Assembly: GCF_033807715.1 (NCBI RefSeq)
Contig: NC_084590.1
Coordinates: 5,597,827 to 5,661,826 of the forward strand
DNA: 64,000 nt
Origin: Cololabis saira
Taxonomy: Eukaryota; Chordata; Actinopteri; Beloniformes; Belonidae
Direction of reading: 5' to 3'
The position numbers and the translations under genes are program-made. The notes below the pieces were generated by a model. It was given only the letters and a program-made list of their open reading frames with translations. It made no database searches and had not been told where the DNA came from. Every line of letters starts with the position of its first letter. Within the stretch, counting starts at the first letter, position 1. This document shows, piece after piece, positions 19,923-31,120 of this stretch.

Positions 19923-20610
19923 GAAAGCTGAACCCTGAAATAGCTCTTATATAGTGTTCACTTCTCGGCAACCACATCCCCGATGTCTGAGACGGAGAGT
20001 AAAACCGGTGTGTTCAAGAGTCAGTGGATCTCATTCACAAGTGGAGCTGGTGGATTGTAGCGGAGCTGAAACTCTGCAGCTGCCGTGTGTCGGTGTTTAT
20101 GAGACACTTCACTCCCACATGTTCACCGGGGGGTTGTTGTCACATTGTGAGTGTCTAAAATAAGAGGCTGTGAACGGGTGAATAGGAAAAAGGCTAAATC
20201 GCTTTGCAGAGCCTATAAGTAGCTGAACTAAAGAAATAAACTATAGGAGCGCCATCCATTTATTTTAAGGAGTAACTCGGTCGTCAAAGGACAGCATACG
20301 GATGTTTGTGTTGTTCAGTTATGATGAAAAAAACACAAACGTGACAGTACACTCGGTAAGTGCGCGTATCCACCTTATTCCTGGAGGCTCTACTGTAGAA
20401 GACAGTTGTGAAGCCGCAGCTGCCGCTTACGACCATACCGCCATGAACCAGCAGAGGGCGCTGTTGCTACGTTTGGGAACATGTGCACATTCATCCTCGT
20501 TTGCAGCAAATCAGCTCCAGCTTCAGACGCGTAGCGTTCAAATGCTTCAAGTGCTTGCTCTTCCACGAAGAATAGTGGAAGAGCAAGCACACGTAATAGC
20601 ACACATTAGA

Positions 20611-21184
20611 GTGAGTAGTAGTAGTAGTAGTAAACCTTTATTTTACCAGGCAAGAATTGCTAAGAATACATTCTTATTTAAGGCAATGGCCTGGTAGGAG
20701 GTGAAAGACCTCCTAAGGGGAAGGGAGAGGGGGAGTAACATTAAAATATAGACAATAAAAGCACATACAACAACAGTGACACAAAAGAAAAAGGAATAAA
20801 GACATAATGCAGTGACACACCACAGAATGACAGTTAGTTTGACCTACAGTGACACACAACAAGTTAAGTAAGGACAGAGACACTAAAAGTAAAAACAGTG
20901 ATACTATACAACCATAAATGAAACAGTAACAAAACAACAGCAGTAACAGACGGTGTTAGTGAGGTTAGTGAGGTGACAGGATCAGAGAGAGCTTTAGCTG
21001 GGACAACTGCAGGTATGGATTTAGTTATGACATGTTTGAAGGAGTTGACAGAGGTAAGAGTTTGTAACTGTAAGGATTTTTGGAGTTGATTCCAGCTGTC
21101 GGCAGCAGCAACCTGGAAGGAGGAACGGCCCAGGGAAGAGTGCGTCAGTGGGGCATTTAACAGGATGAGAGGGGCAGAACGGGA
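20611..21184 (-). mobile_element. Shortened LINE copy, unit D
   Basis: Same 3' end and same internal breakpoint (ggggcagaacggg joined to aaatctgactgg) as unit B, so B and D descend from one event. Confidence 0.88.
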
Positions 21185-21221
21185 AATCTGACTGGATCAC
21201 TGACTGGACTGTCGTTGGCTG

Positions 21222-21261
21222 CTAACCCTAACCCTAACCCTAACCCTAACCCTAACCCTAA
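21222..21261. repeat. Interstitial telomeric repeat, unit D
   Basis: 40 bases of (CCCTAA)n in the same context as unit B. Confidence 0.97.
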
Positions 21262-22024
21262 TAGCACACATTAGAGTGAAGATGTATTTCTTTTCTTGTT
21301 ATTACAAACACCAGAAAACCAGACACACACAGCTGTTTAAAAGCACAGCAGAAGTAGTGAAATTATTTTGCCACAGGACCATGAAAATATTATAACTGTA
21401 ATGGCAATCTAACAACAAAAAATGCCATGTGAGGGAATTTGAAGACATTTCCAACTCATGCTGGTTCCAAAAAAAGTGGTCCGACAGGGAGCTGCGTTCA
21501 ACACTTTATTTTACATGTGCAAAGCTTCAAAAAACAACACCTACAATACCCGGGTGCTGAATGAGAGGTTAAAAAACGAGCTTGTGTATCATCAGACACA
21601 TTAGGCTACTGGTGAAAGAACAAACCATGCGGACACACACACTCCATGCACGGTTGAAGAACTATGTGGCTTCCCAGCTCCTAATTCCCCTGCACCTGAT
21701 CACCTGTGTCTCCCTTACCTAACCTCTGATTGACAATTACCTCCTATGCCCACTGGTGTGCAGGTGATGCAATGACAACCTCCACCCACACGCACACATA
21801 CACACACACACAGCACAACTCTAAATCGGCTACAACAACAGCAGCAAGTAAGAAAGCAGTGCAGCATGAAGGTGAAACTTTTCTTTAGTCGCTAGACTGT
21901 GAGACTGTGTTAGATTGGGACCAGCTTCATGATACAACATCAAATCCATGACTGACTGCATTACAGAGTACATTCATTTCTGCGTATCTTCTCTTCTTCC
22001 AGGAGGATCAGTCTTTCCATAACA

Positions 22025-22411
22025 ATGAGCCCTAGTTACGTGAAGGAGCTCTGGAAGAGGATGGAGAGAGTCTTTGTGGATGGACACAGAGACAAACACG
22101 GTACAGAAGAAGATGACAAGGAGGCAGAGGGAGAACAAGGATGCAAACAGAAGGAGGTCCAGGAGCTCAAACAATCAGAGCGTGAGGGATGTGTTGTCTT
22201 GATAAACCACGTACGTACAGAGTCATACTGGACAGACGGCAGCTTCTCCCTCATCTCCCCACATCAGGAATCTAATACGCGTGCTGGTATTTGTGATCAA
22301 GTTTATGGTGTCGCTTGTTCATCCTGCATCAGCTTGATTGAACTGTTGGCCTCTTTTGGTTTACTGGACATTATTACATTTCCTCCTCATGTCACATATC
22401 TGTCAACCTGA
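22025..22411 (+). CDS. Uncharacterised 128-codon ORF in 5S spacer, unit D
   Basis: An extra A at about 22173 (aaacaatcagag where other units read aaacatcagag) fuses the two frames seen in unit A into a single ORF. It starts MSPSYVKELWKRMERVFVDG and ends ...ITFPPHVTYLST. It is preceded by a good splice acceptor at about 22004. A 134-codon fused version exists in unit G (31877-32281), where two 19-bp repeat units restore the frame. No homologue recognised; could be fortuitous. Confidence 0.25.
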   Translation: MSPSYVKELWKRMERVFVDGHRDKHGTEEDDKEAEGEQGCKQKEVQELKQSEREGCVVLINHVRTESYWTDGSFSLISPHQESNTRAGICDQVYGVACSSCISLIELLASFGLLDIITFPPHVTYLST

Positions 22412-22681
22412 ATCTGTTTGACTTTACGCCCTCCACCCACTCTCACCTCTTTCTTAGATTAGATTAAACTGTCCTTTATTTCTACCTTAATGGGGAAATT
22501 CACTTTTTTTATTGGATCCATCCAATAAACAAACAAACAAACAAACAAACAAACAAACAAACAAACAAACAAACAAACAAACAAACAAACAAACAAACAA
22601 ACAAACAAACCAACAAACAAACAAAGCAGGTATAAACATATGTGAGTAGAGGGAGCAAGAGCACTCTCTGCTGGTTGAAAA

Positions 22682-22800
22682 AGCTTACAGCACCGGGTAT
22701 TCCCAGGCGGTCTCCCATCCAAGTACTAACCCGGCCCGACCCTGCTTAGCTTCCGAGATCAGACGAGATCGGGCGTATTCAGGCTGGTATGGCCGTAAGC
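22682..22800 (-). rRNA. 5S rRNA, unit E
   Basis: Intact 119-nt gene. The near-5' flank has one change (gctgaactctg in place of gctgaaccctg). The (AAAC)n tract on its 3' side is the longest in the array (about 22527-22625). Confidence 0.96.
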
Positions 22801-23300
22801 GAAAGCTGAACTCTGAAATAGCTCTTATATAGTGTTCACTTCTCGGCAACCACATCCCCGATGTCTGAGACGGAGAGTAAAACCAGTGTGTTCAAGAGTC
22901 AGTGGAGCTCATTCACAAGTGGAGCTGGTGGATTGTAGCGGAGCTGAAACTCTGCAGCTGCCGTGTGTCGGTGTTTATGAGACACTTCACTCCCACATGT
23001 TCATCGGGGGGTTGTTGTCACATTGTGAGTGTCTAAAATAAGGGGCTGTGAATGGGTGAATAGGAAAAAGACTAAATCGCTTTGCAGAGCCTATAAGTAT
23101 AATATAAATAACTAGCATCCTGCTTGTTGAGCTGCATGTAATTCTACTGAATGCAAAAGATGATGCATACTGTCTGACTCTGTTACAAGATCTGCCCTTG
23201 TGCTCTCAGATGTCTGCCGTCTTCATTGTATCCCGGTCTGAAGAAGGAAGCTTGAAACTGTGAAATCTGACTGGATCACTGACTGGACTGTCGTTGGCTG

Positions 23301-23346
23301 CTAACCCTAAACCTAACCCTAACCCTAACCCTAACCCTAAACCTAA
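23301..23346. repeat. Interstitial telomeric repeat, unit E block 1
   Basis: 46 bases of (CCCTAA)n with two AAACCT variants. Confidence 0.95.
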
Positions 23347-23694
23347 TAGCTTCTTTTCTTGTTATTTTAAACAACACCAGAAAACCAGACACACACAGCT
23401 GTTTAAAAGCACAGCAGAAGTAGTGACATTATTTTGCCACAGGACCATGAAAATATTATAACTGTAATGGCAATCTAACAACAAAATATGCCATGTGAGG
23501 GAATTTGAAGACATTTCCAACTCATGCTGGTTCCAAAAAAAGTGGTCCGACAGGGAGCTGCGTTCAACACTTTATTTTACATGTGCAAAGCTTCAAAAAA
23601 CAACACCTACAATACCCGGGTGCTGAATGAGAGGTTAAAAAACAAGCTCGTGTATTATCAAAAACAACACATTATGCATTGAGTTGATTTGAAG

Positions 23695-24179
23695 ATGTCT
23701 TCCAGCTCAAGATGAAACATTTTACCAAGCATTCTTATTAGTTATTCCCACTGATTTTAAGACTCTAATAGCAATCCAATAACACATAATCTTGCTATCT
23801 AATCGTTACATTTTAGCACACAGAAGTTGTCGTGGATGACACTGTATTTAAAGTTTTGTCATGACCAAAAAAACCAAACGCCAGCTTTTCTTCTTGTACG
23901 AATGAGTTCCAATTGCTTTCAGTGATATTGATTTAACACATGCATTGGTCTCTATAGCTGTGTTCACACTGCCAGCCCAATATGCAATAACTAGCATCCT
24001 GCTTGTTGAGCTGCATGTAATTCTACTGAGTGCAAAAGATGATGCATACTGTCTGACTCTGTTACAAGATCTGCCCTTGTCCTCTCAGATGTCTGCCGTC
24101 TTCATTGCATCCCGGTCTGAAGGAGGAAGCTTGAAACTGTGAAATCTGACTGGATCACTGACTGGACTATCGTTGGCTG
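23695..24179. other. Duplicated spacer segment in units E and F
   Basis: The stretch from tgttgagctgcatgtaattc to gttggctgc at 23100-23300 occurs again at 23986-24179 in unit E, each copy followed by telomeric repeats. Unit F has the same two copies (26400-26607 and 27285-27468). A plus-strand 65-codon ORF (23945-24142) spans the second copy; no family recognised. Confidence 0.8.
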
Positions 24180-24219
24180 CTAACCCTAACCCTAACCCTA
24201 ACCCTAACCCTAACCCTAA
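24180..24219. repeat. Interstitial telomeric repeat, unit E block 2
   Basis: 40 bases of pure (CCCTAA)n. Confidence 0.97.
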
Positions 24220-24985
24220 TAGCACACATTAGAGTGAAGATGTATTTCTTTTCTTGTTATTATAAACAACACCAGAAAACCAGACACACACAGCTGTTTA
24301 AAAGCACAGCAGAAGTAGTGACATTATTTTGCCACAGGACCATGAAAATATTATAATTGTAATGGCAATCTAACAACAAAAAATGCCATGTGAGGGAATT
24401 TGAAGACATTTCCAACTCATGCTGGTTCCAAAAAAAGTGGTCCGACAGGGAGCTGCGTTCAACACTTTATTTTACATGTGCAAAGCTTCAAAAAACACCA
24501 CCTACAATACCCGGGTGCTGAATGAGAGGTTAAAAAACGAGCTTGTGTATTATCAGACACATTAGGCTACTGGCGACAGAACAAACCATGCGGACACACA
24601 CACTCCATGCACGGTTGAAGAACTATGTGGCTTCCCAGCTCCTAATTCCCCTGCACCTGATCACCTGTGTCTCCCTTACCTAACCTCTGATTGACAATTA
24701 CCTTCTATGCCCACTGGTGTGCAGGTGATGCAATGACAACCTCCACCCACACGCACACATACACACACACACAGCACAACTCTAAATCGGCTACAACAAC
24801 AGCAGCAAGTAAGAAAGCATTGCAGCATGAAGGTGAAACTTTTCTTTAGTCGCTAGACTGTGAGACTGTGTTAGATTGGGACCAGCTTCATGATACAACA
24901 TCAAATCCATGACTGACTGCATTACAGAGTACATTCATTTCTGCGTATCTTCTCTTCTTCCAGGAGGATCAGTCTTTCCATAACA
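24220..24985. other. 5S spacer, unit E, non-coding
   Basis: The common block aagatgtatttcttttcttg onward, ending in the splice-acceptor-like tract before the minisatellite ORF. No gene seen. Confidence 0.55.
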
Positions 24986-25078
24986 ATGAGCCCTAGTTAC
25001 GTGAAGGAGCTCTGGAAGAGGATGGAGAGAGTCTTTGTGGATGGACACAGAGACAAACACGGTACAGAAGAAGATGAC

Positions 25079-25490
25079 AAGGAGGCAGAGGGAGAACAAG
25101 GAGGCAGAGGGAGAACAAGGAGTCGTACAGAAGGAGAACAAGGATGCAGAGGGAGAACAAGGAGGCAGAGGGAGAACAAGGATGCAGAGGGAGAACAAGG
25201 AGGCAGAGGGAGAACAAGGAGGCAGAGGGAGAACAAGGAGGCAGAGGGAGAACAAGGAGGCAGAGGGAGAACAAGGATGCAGAGGGAGAACAAGGAGGCA
25301 GAGGGAGAACAAGGAGGTAGAGGGAGAACAAGGAGGCAGAGGGAGAACAAGGAGGCAGAGGGAGAACAAGGAGGCAGAGGGAGAACAAGGATGCAGAGGG
25401 AGAACAAGGAGGCAGAGGGAGAACAAGGAGGCAGAGGGAGAACAAGGATGCAGAGGGAGAACAAGGAGGCAGAGGGAGAACAAGGATGCA
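25079..25490. repeat. 19-bp minisatellite, unit E (about 21 copies)
   Basis: The unit is aggaggcagagggagaaca with an aggatgcag variant and one irregular stretch (gtcgtacagaagg at about 25121). Nineteen is not a multiple of 3 and the unit has no stop on either strand. All six frames therefore stay open and give a 19-residue cycle (EAEGEQGGRGRTRRQRENK on plus). Confidence 0.95.
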
Positions 25491-25988
25491 AACAGAAGGA
25501 GGTCCAGGAGCTCAAACATCAGAGCGTGAGGGATGTGTTGTCTTGATAAACCACGTACGTACAGAGTCAGACTGGACGGACGGACGGCAGCTTCTCCCTC
25601 ATCTCCCCACATCAGGAATCTGATACGCCTGCTGGTATTTGTGATCAAGTTTATGGTGTGGCTTGTTCATCCTGCATCAGCTTGATTGAACTGTTCACCT
25701 CTTTTGGTTTACTGGAGATTATTACATTTCCTCCTCATGTCACATATCTGTCAACCTGAATCTGTTTGACTTTACGCCCCCCACCCACTCTCACCTCTTT
25801 CTTAGATTAGATTAAACTGTCCTTTATTTCTACCTTAATGGGGAAATTCACTTTTTTTATTGGACCATCCAATAAACAAATAAACAAATAAACAAACAAA
25901 CAAACAAACAAACAAACAAACAAACAAACAAAGCAGGTATAAAAATGTGTGAGTAGAGGGAGCAAGAACACTCTCTGCTGGTTGAAAA

Positions 25989-26107
25989 AGCTTACAGCAC
26001 CGGGTACTCCCAGGCGGTCTCCCATCCAAGTACTAACCCGGCCCGACCCTGCTTAGCTTCCGAGATCAGACGAGATCGGGCGTATTCAGGCTGGTATGGC
26101 CGTAAGC
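25989..26107 (-). rRNA. 5S rRNA, unit F
   Basis: Intact 119-nt gene. It differs from the others by one base near the 3' end (plus strand ccgggtactccc where the others read ccgggtattccc). Confidence 0.95.
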
Positions 26108-26607
26108 GAAAGCTGAACCCTGAAATAGCTCTTATATAGTGTTCACTTCTCGGCAACCACATCCCCGATGTCTGAGGCGGAGAGTAAAACCGGTGTGTTC
26201 AAGAGTCAGTGGAGCTCATTCACAAGTGGAGCTGGTGGATTGTAGCGGAGCTGAAACTCTGCAGCTGCCGTGTGTCGGTGTTTATGAGACACTTCACTCC
26301 CACATGTTCACCGGGGGGTTGTTGTCACATTGTGAGTGTCTAAAATAAGAGGCTGTGAATGGGTGAATAGGAAAAAGACTAAATCGCTTTGCAGAGCCTA
26401 TAAGTATAATATAAATAACTAGCATCCTGCTTGTTGAGCTGCATGTAATTCTACTGAATGCAAAAGATGATGCATACTGTCTGAAACAGTTACAAGATCT
26501 GCCCTTGTGCTCTCAGATGTCCGCCGTCTTCATTGTATCCCGGTCTGAAGAAGGAAGCTTGAAACTGTGAAATCTGACTGGATCACTGACTGGACTGTCG
26601 TTGGCTG

Positions 26608-26635
26608 CTAACCCTAACCCTAACCCTAACCCTAA
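26608..26635. repeat. Interstitial telomeric repeat, unit F block 1
   Basis: 28 bases of (CCCTAA)n. Confidence 0.95.
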
Positions 26636-27468
26636 TAGCTTCTTTTCTTGTTATTATAAACAACACCAGAAAACCAGACACACAAAGCTGTTTAAAAGCA
26701 CAGCAGAAGTAGTGACATTATTTTGCCACAGGACCATGAAAATATTATAACTGTAATGGCAATCTAACAACAAAATATGCCATGTGAGGGAATTTGAAGA
26801 CATTTCCAACTCATGCTGGTTCCAAAAAAAGTGGTCCGACAGGGAGCTGCGTTCAACACTTTATTTTACATGTGCAAAGCTTGAAAAAACAACACCTACA
26901 ATACCCGGGTGCTGAATGAGAGGTTAAAAAACAAGCTCCTGTATTATCAAAAACAACACATTATGCATTGAGTTGATTTGAAGATGTCTTCCAGCTCAAG
27001 ATGAAACATTTTACCAAGCATTCTTATTAGTTATTCCCACTGATTTTAAGACTCTAATACCAATCCAATAACACATAATCTTGCTATCTAATCGTTACAT
27101 TTTAGCACACAGAAGTTGTCGTGGATGACACTGTATTTAAAGTTTTGTCATGACCAAAAAAACCAAACGCCAGCTTTTCTTCTTGTACGAATGAGTTCCA
27201 ATTGCTTTCAGTGATATTGATTTAACACATGCATTGGTCTCTATAGCTGTGTTCACACTGCCAGCCCAATATGCAATAACTAGCATCCTGCTTGTTGAGC
27301 TGCATGTAATTCTACTGAGTGCAAAAGATGATGCATACTGTCTGACTCTGTTACAAGATCTGCCCTTGTCCTCTCAGATGTCTGCCGTCTTCATTGCATC
27401 CCGGTCTGAAGGAGGAAGCTTGAAACTGTGAAATCTGACTGGATCACTGACTGGACTATCGTTGGCTG

Positions 27469-27502
27469 CTAACCCTAACCCTAACCCTAACCCTAACCCT
27501 AA
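27469..27502. repeat. Interstitial telomeric repeat, unit F block 2
   Basis: 34 bases of (CCCTAA)n. Confidence 0.96.
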
Positions 27503-28361
27503 TAGCACACATTAGAGTGAAGATGTATTTCTTTTCTTGTTATTATAAACAACACCAGAAAACCAGACACACACAGCTGTTTAAAAGCACAGCAGAAGTA
27601 GTGACATTATTTTGCCACAGGACCATGAAAATATTATAATTGTAATGGCAATCTAACAACAAAAAATGCCATGTGAGGGAATTTGAAGACATTTCCAACT
27701 CATGCTGGTTCCAAAAAAAGTGGTCCGACAGGGAGCTGCGTTCAACACTTTATTTTACATGTGCAAAGCTTCAAAAAACACCACCTACAATACCCGGGTG
27801 CTGAATGAGAGGTTAAAAAACGAGCTTGTGTATTATCAGACACATTAGGCTACTGGCGACAGAACAAACCATGCGGACACACACACTCCATGCACGGTTG
27901 AAGAACTATGTGGCTTCCCAGCTCCTAATTCCCCTGCACCTGATCACCTGTGTCTCCCTTACCTAACCTCTGATTGACAATTACCTCCTATGCCCACTGG
28001 TGCGCAGGTGATGCAATGACAACCTCCACCCACACGCACACATACACACACACACAGCACAACTCTAAATCGGCTACAACAACAGCAGCAAGTAAGAAAG
28101 CAGTGCAGCATGAAGGTGAAACTTTTCTTTAGTCGCTAGACTGTGAGACTGTGTTAGATTGGGACCAGCTTCATGATACAACATCAAATCCATGACTGAC
28201 TGCATTACAGAGTACATTCATTTCTGCGTATCTTCTCTTCTTCCAGGAGGATCAGTCTTTCCATAACAATGAGCCCTAGTTACGTGAAGGAGCTCTGGAA
28301 GAGGATGGAGAGAGTCTTTGTGGATGGACACAGAGACAAACACGGTACAGAAGAAGATGAC

Positions 28362-28852
28362 AAGGAGGCAGAGGGAGAACAAGGAGGCAGAGGGAGAACA
28401 AGGAGTCGTACAGAAGGAGAACAAGGATGCAGAGGGAGAACAAGGAGGCAGAGGGAGAACAAGGATGCAGAGGGAGAACAAGGAGGCAGAGGGAGAACAA
28501 GGAGGCAGAGGGAGAACAAGGAGGCAGAGGGAGAACAAGGAGGCAGAGGGAGAACAAGGATGCAAAGGGAGAACAAGGAGGCAGAGGGAGAACAAGGAGG
28601 TAGAGGGAGAACAAGGAGGCAGAGGGAGAACAAGGAGGTAGAGGGAGAACAAGGAGGCAGAGGGAGAACAAGGAGGTAGAGGGAGAACAAGGAGGCAGAG
28701 GGAGAACAAGGATGCAGAGGGAGAACAAGGATGCAGAGGGAGAACAAGGATGCAGAGGGAGAACAAGGAGGCAGAGGGAGAACAAGGAGGCAGAGGGAGA
28801 ACAAGGATGCAGAGGGAGAACAAGGAGGCAGAGGGAGAACAAGGATGCAAAC
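28362..28852. repeat. 19-bp minisatellite, unit F (about 26 copies)
   Basis: Same unit as in E, including the gtcgtacagaagg irregularity at about 28404, with additional aggaggtag and aggatgcaaag variants. Confidence 0.95.
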
Positions 28853-29232
28853 AGAAGGAGGTCCAGGAGCTCAAACATCAGAGCGTGAGGGATGTGTTGT
28901 CTTGATAAACCACGTACGTACAGAGTCAGACTGGACGGACGGACGGCAGCTTCTCCCTCATCTCCCCACATCAGGAATCTGATACGCCTGCTGGTATTTG
29001 TGATCAAGTTTATGGTGTCGCTTGTTCATCCTGCATCAGCTTGATTGAACTGTTCACCTCTTTTGGTTTACTGGAGATTATTACATTTCCTCCTCATGTC
29101 ACATATCTGTCAACCTGAATCTGTTTGACTTTACGCCCCCCACCCACTCTCACCTCTTTCTTAGATTAGATTAAACTGTCCTTTATTTCTACCTTAATGG
29201 GGAAATTCACTTTTTTTATTGGATCCATCCAA

Positions 29233-29296
29233 TAAACAAATAAACAAACAAACAAACAAACAAACAAACAAACAAACAAACAAACAAACAAACAAA
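29233..29296. repeat. (AAAC)n tract beside 5S gene, unit G (representative)
   Basis: Tetranucleotide tract 3' of the 5S gene. Equivalent tracts are at about 15365-15420, 18199-18248, 19697-19747, 22527-22625, 25873-25931 and 32398-32475. Unit A has only a short impure version (11718-11742). Confidence 0.93.
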
Positions 29297-29352
29297 GCAG
29301 GTATAAAAATGTGTGAGTAGAGGGAGCAAGAGCACTCTCTGCTGGTTGAAAA

Positions 29353-29471
29353 AGCTTACAGCACCGGGTATTCCCAGGCGGTCTCCCATCCAAGTACTAA
29401 CCCGGCCCGACCCTGCTTAGCTTCCGAGATCAGACGAGATCGGGCGTATTCAGGCTGGTATGGCCGTAAGC
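29353..29471 (-). rRNA. 5S rRNA, unit G
   Basis: Intact 119-nt gene with the usual control boxes, terminator and upstream TATA-like box. Confidence 0.96.
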
Positions 29472-29751
29472 GAAAGCTGAACCCTGAAATAGCTCTTATA
29501 TAGTGTTCACTTCTCGGCAACCACATCCCCGATGTCTGAGACGGAGAGTAAAACCGGTGTGTTCAAGAGTCAGTGGAGCTCATTCACAAGTGGAGCTGGT
29601 GGATTGTAACGGAGCTGAAACTCTGCAGCTGCCGTGTGTCGGTGTTTATGAGACGCCCCACTTCACTCCCACATGTTCACCGGGGGGTTGTTGTCACATT
29701 GTGACTGTCTAAAATAAGAGGCTGTGAACGGGTGAATAGGAAAAAGACTAA

Positions 29752-30854
29752 GGGTGCGTCCCAATACTCCCCCTCGCCCTCCTTTTCTTCCCTAACCCTA
29801 ACTTTTGCGCGTTCCCGTGAAGGTAGTGGTGTCCCAATTCCTCTTTTCACCTAGGGGGAGGGGGCATAACGAGGGCTAGGGGCTGAGAATAGCCCCTTCA
29901 AATCGAGGGATTTCAGATGCTGACTTGGCGAGCGAGGGGGTATGAAAAAAAGAGGCTCTGCGTCGATTTGACTCGCCGACCGAAGGCAAACAGGCAGACT
30001 GGTCTCAGAGAAATAGAGAGAAATAATCCTGTGACTCGTCAGATTTGTTTTGGATGTTTCTGATATAATAGTCTTCAGAAACCACAAAGTAATCCAGCTG
30101 TTATCTGGGTAATTTACACACTTTCAGATAAAGTTGCGGAAGATCACGCCAGAATAAAGGGATTTATGGTTCCGCGTTACACCAACGCAGATCCTACGGC
30201 GGAGGTTACGCAACCTACGCCGTAGGCTCTGCGTCGATTTAACGCGGACCCAAGCTCCGGACCCGGCAGACAGAAATCTCTAAATTTCGGAGCAAATTTC
30301 TTAACAGGCGTAGCTACAACTGTTAGATTTCATCTATTAAACCAACATATTCCTAAATGATTTATTTCAGCCGGCGTGATTCTCAACAGAGCTGCGTCCC
30401 GGGAGAGAGTGTCTCTCCCGGGGCTGACGGAGCAGCCTGACCCGGCGGAGACGTCTCTTCTCGGGCTGTGAGCTGAGGCTGCTCCCCGGGGCCGGCGGCT
30501 CTTCTCATCTCCGAAAACATCGGGTCAAATTTCTTAACAGGCGTTATTTGGATAAACTGAGCCCCGGTTGGGGATCTTAAGGTTACCATTATACCTGAAA
30601 AAATATTAAAACTTAATAAAGTGCCATATTAACAGCGCTACAGCTGAAATTAAAACAGCTTTTGGCTCTCAGCTTCCTGATCAGGGAAGGGATGAAAACG
30701 AGGGGTAGGGGGATAATTGGGACAGGCACCTGGGCCAAGTGCCCTAGATCTCAAGTGCCCTAAAATCTCCCCCTTCTTTTTTAGGGCTTAGGGAAGAAAA
30801 GAAGTGCGAGTGGAGAAAAGAAGGGCGAGTGAAGGAGAATTGGGATTGGGCCTT
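29752..30854. mobile_element. PIF/Harbinger-like element inserted in unit G spacer
   Basis: The ends gggtgcgtcccaatactccc and ggagaattgggattgggcct are imperfect inverted repeats. The interrupted spacer sequence (gactaaatcgctttgc in units E and F) is split with taa on both sides, a 3-bp target duplication of Harbinger type. Subterminal regions are inverted too (ccttttcttccct / agggaagaaaagaag). A second MITE is nested at 30160-30255. No transposase is seen. Confidence 0.75.
30160..30255. mobile_element. Short palindromic MITE, copy 2 of 5 (nested)
   Basis: It starts ggatttatggttccgcgtta and ends cgatttaacgcgga, with core cctacgccgtaggc. It is diverged from copy 1 at the ends. Confidence 0.8.
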
Positions 30855-31080
30855 AATCGCTTTGCAGAGCCTATAGGTATAATATAAATAACTAGCATCC
30901 TGCTTGTTGAGCTGAATGTAATTCTACTGAGTGCAAAAGATGATGCATACTGTCTGACTCTGTTACAAGATCTGCCCTTGTGCTCTCAGATGTCTGCCGT
31001 CTTCATTGTATCCCGGTCTGAAGGAGGAAGCTTGAAACTGTGAAATCTGACTGGATCACTGACTGGACTGTCGTTGGCTG

Positions 31081-31120
31081 CTAACCCTAACCCTAACCCT
31101 AACCCTAACCCTAAACCTAA
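31081..31120. repeat. Interstitial telomeric repeat, unit G
   Basis: 40 bases of (CCCTAA)n with one AAACCT variant. Confidence 0.96.

Noticed and set aside
24935..28874. Long Leu/Pro/Ser ORFs on the minus strand in units E and F
   Set aside because: Reverse-strand reading of the 19-bp minisatellite, open in every frame.
16895..31120. A true chromosome end
   Set aside because: The telomeric blocks are short (28-46 bp), internal, embedded in repeat units and bordered by normal genes on both sides.
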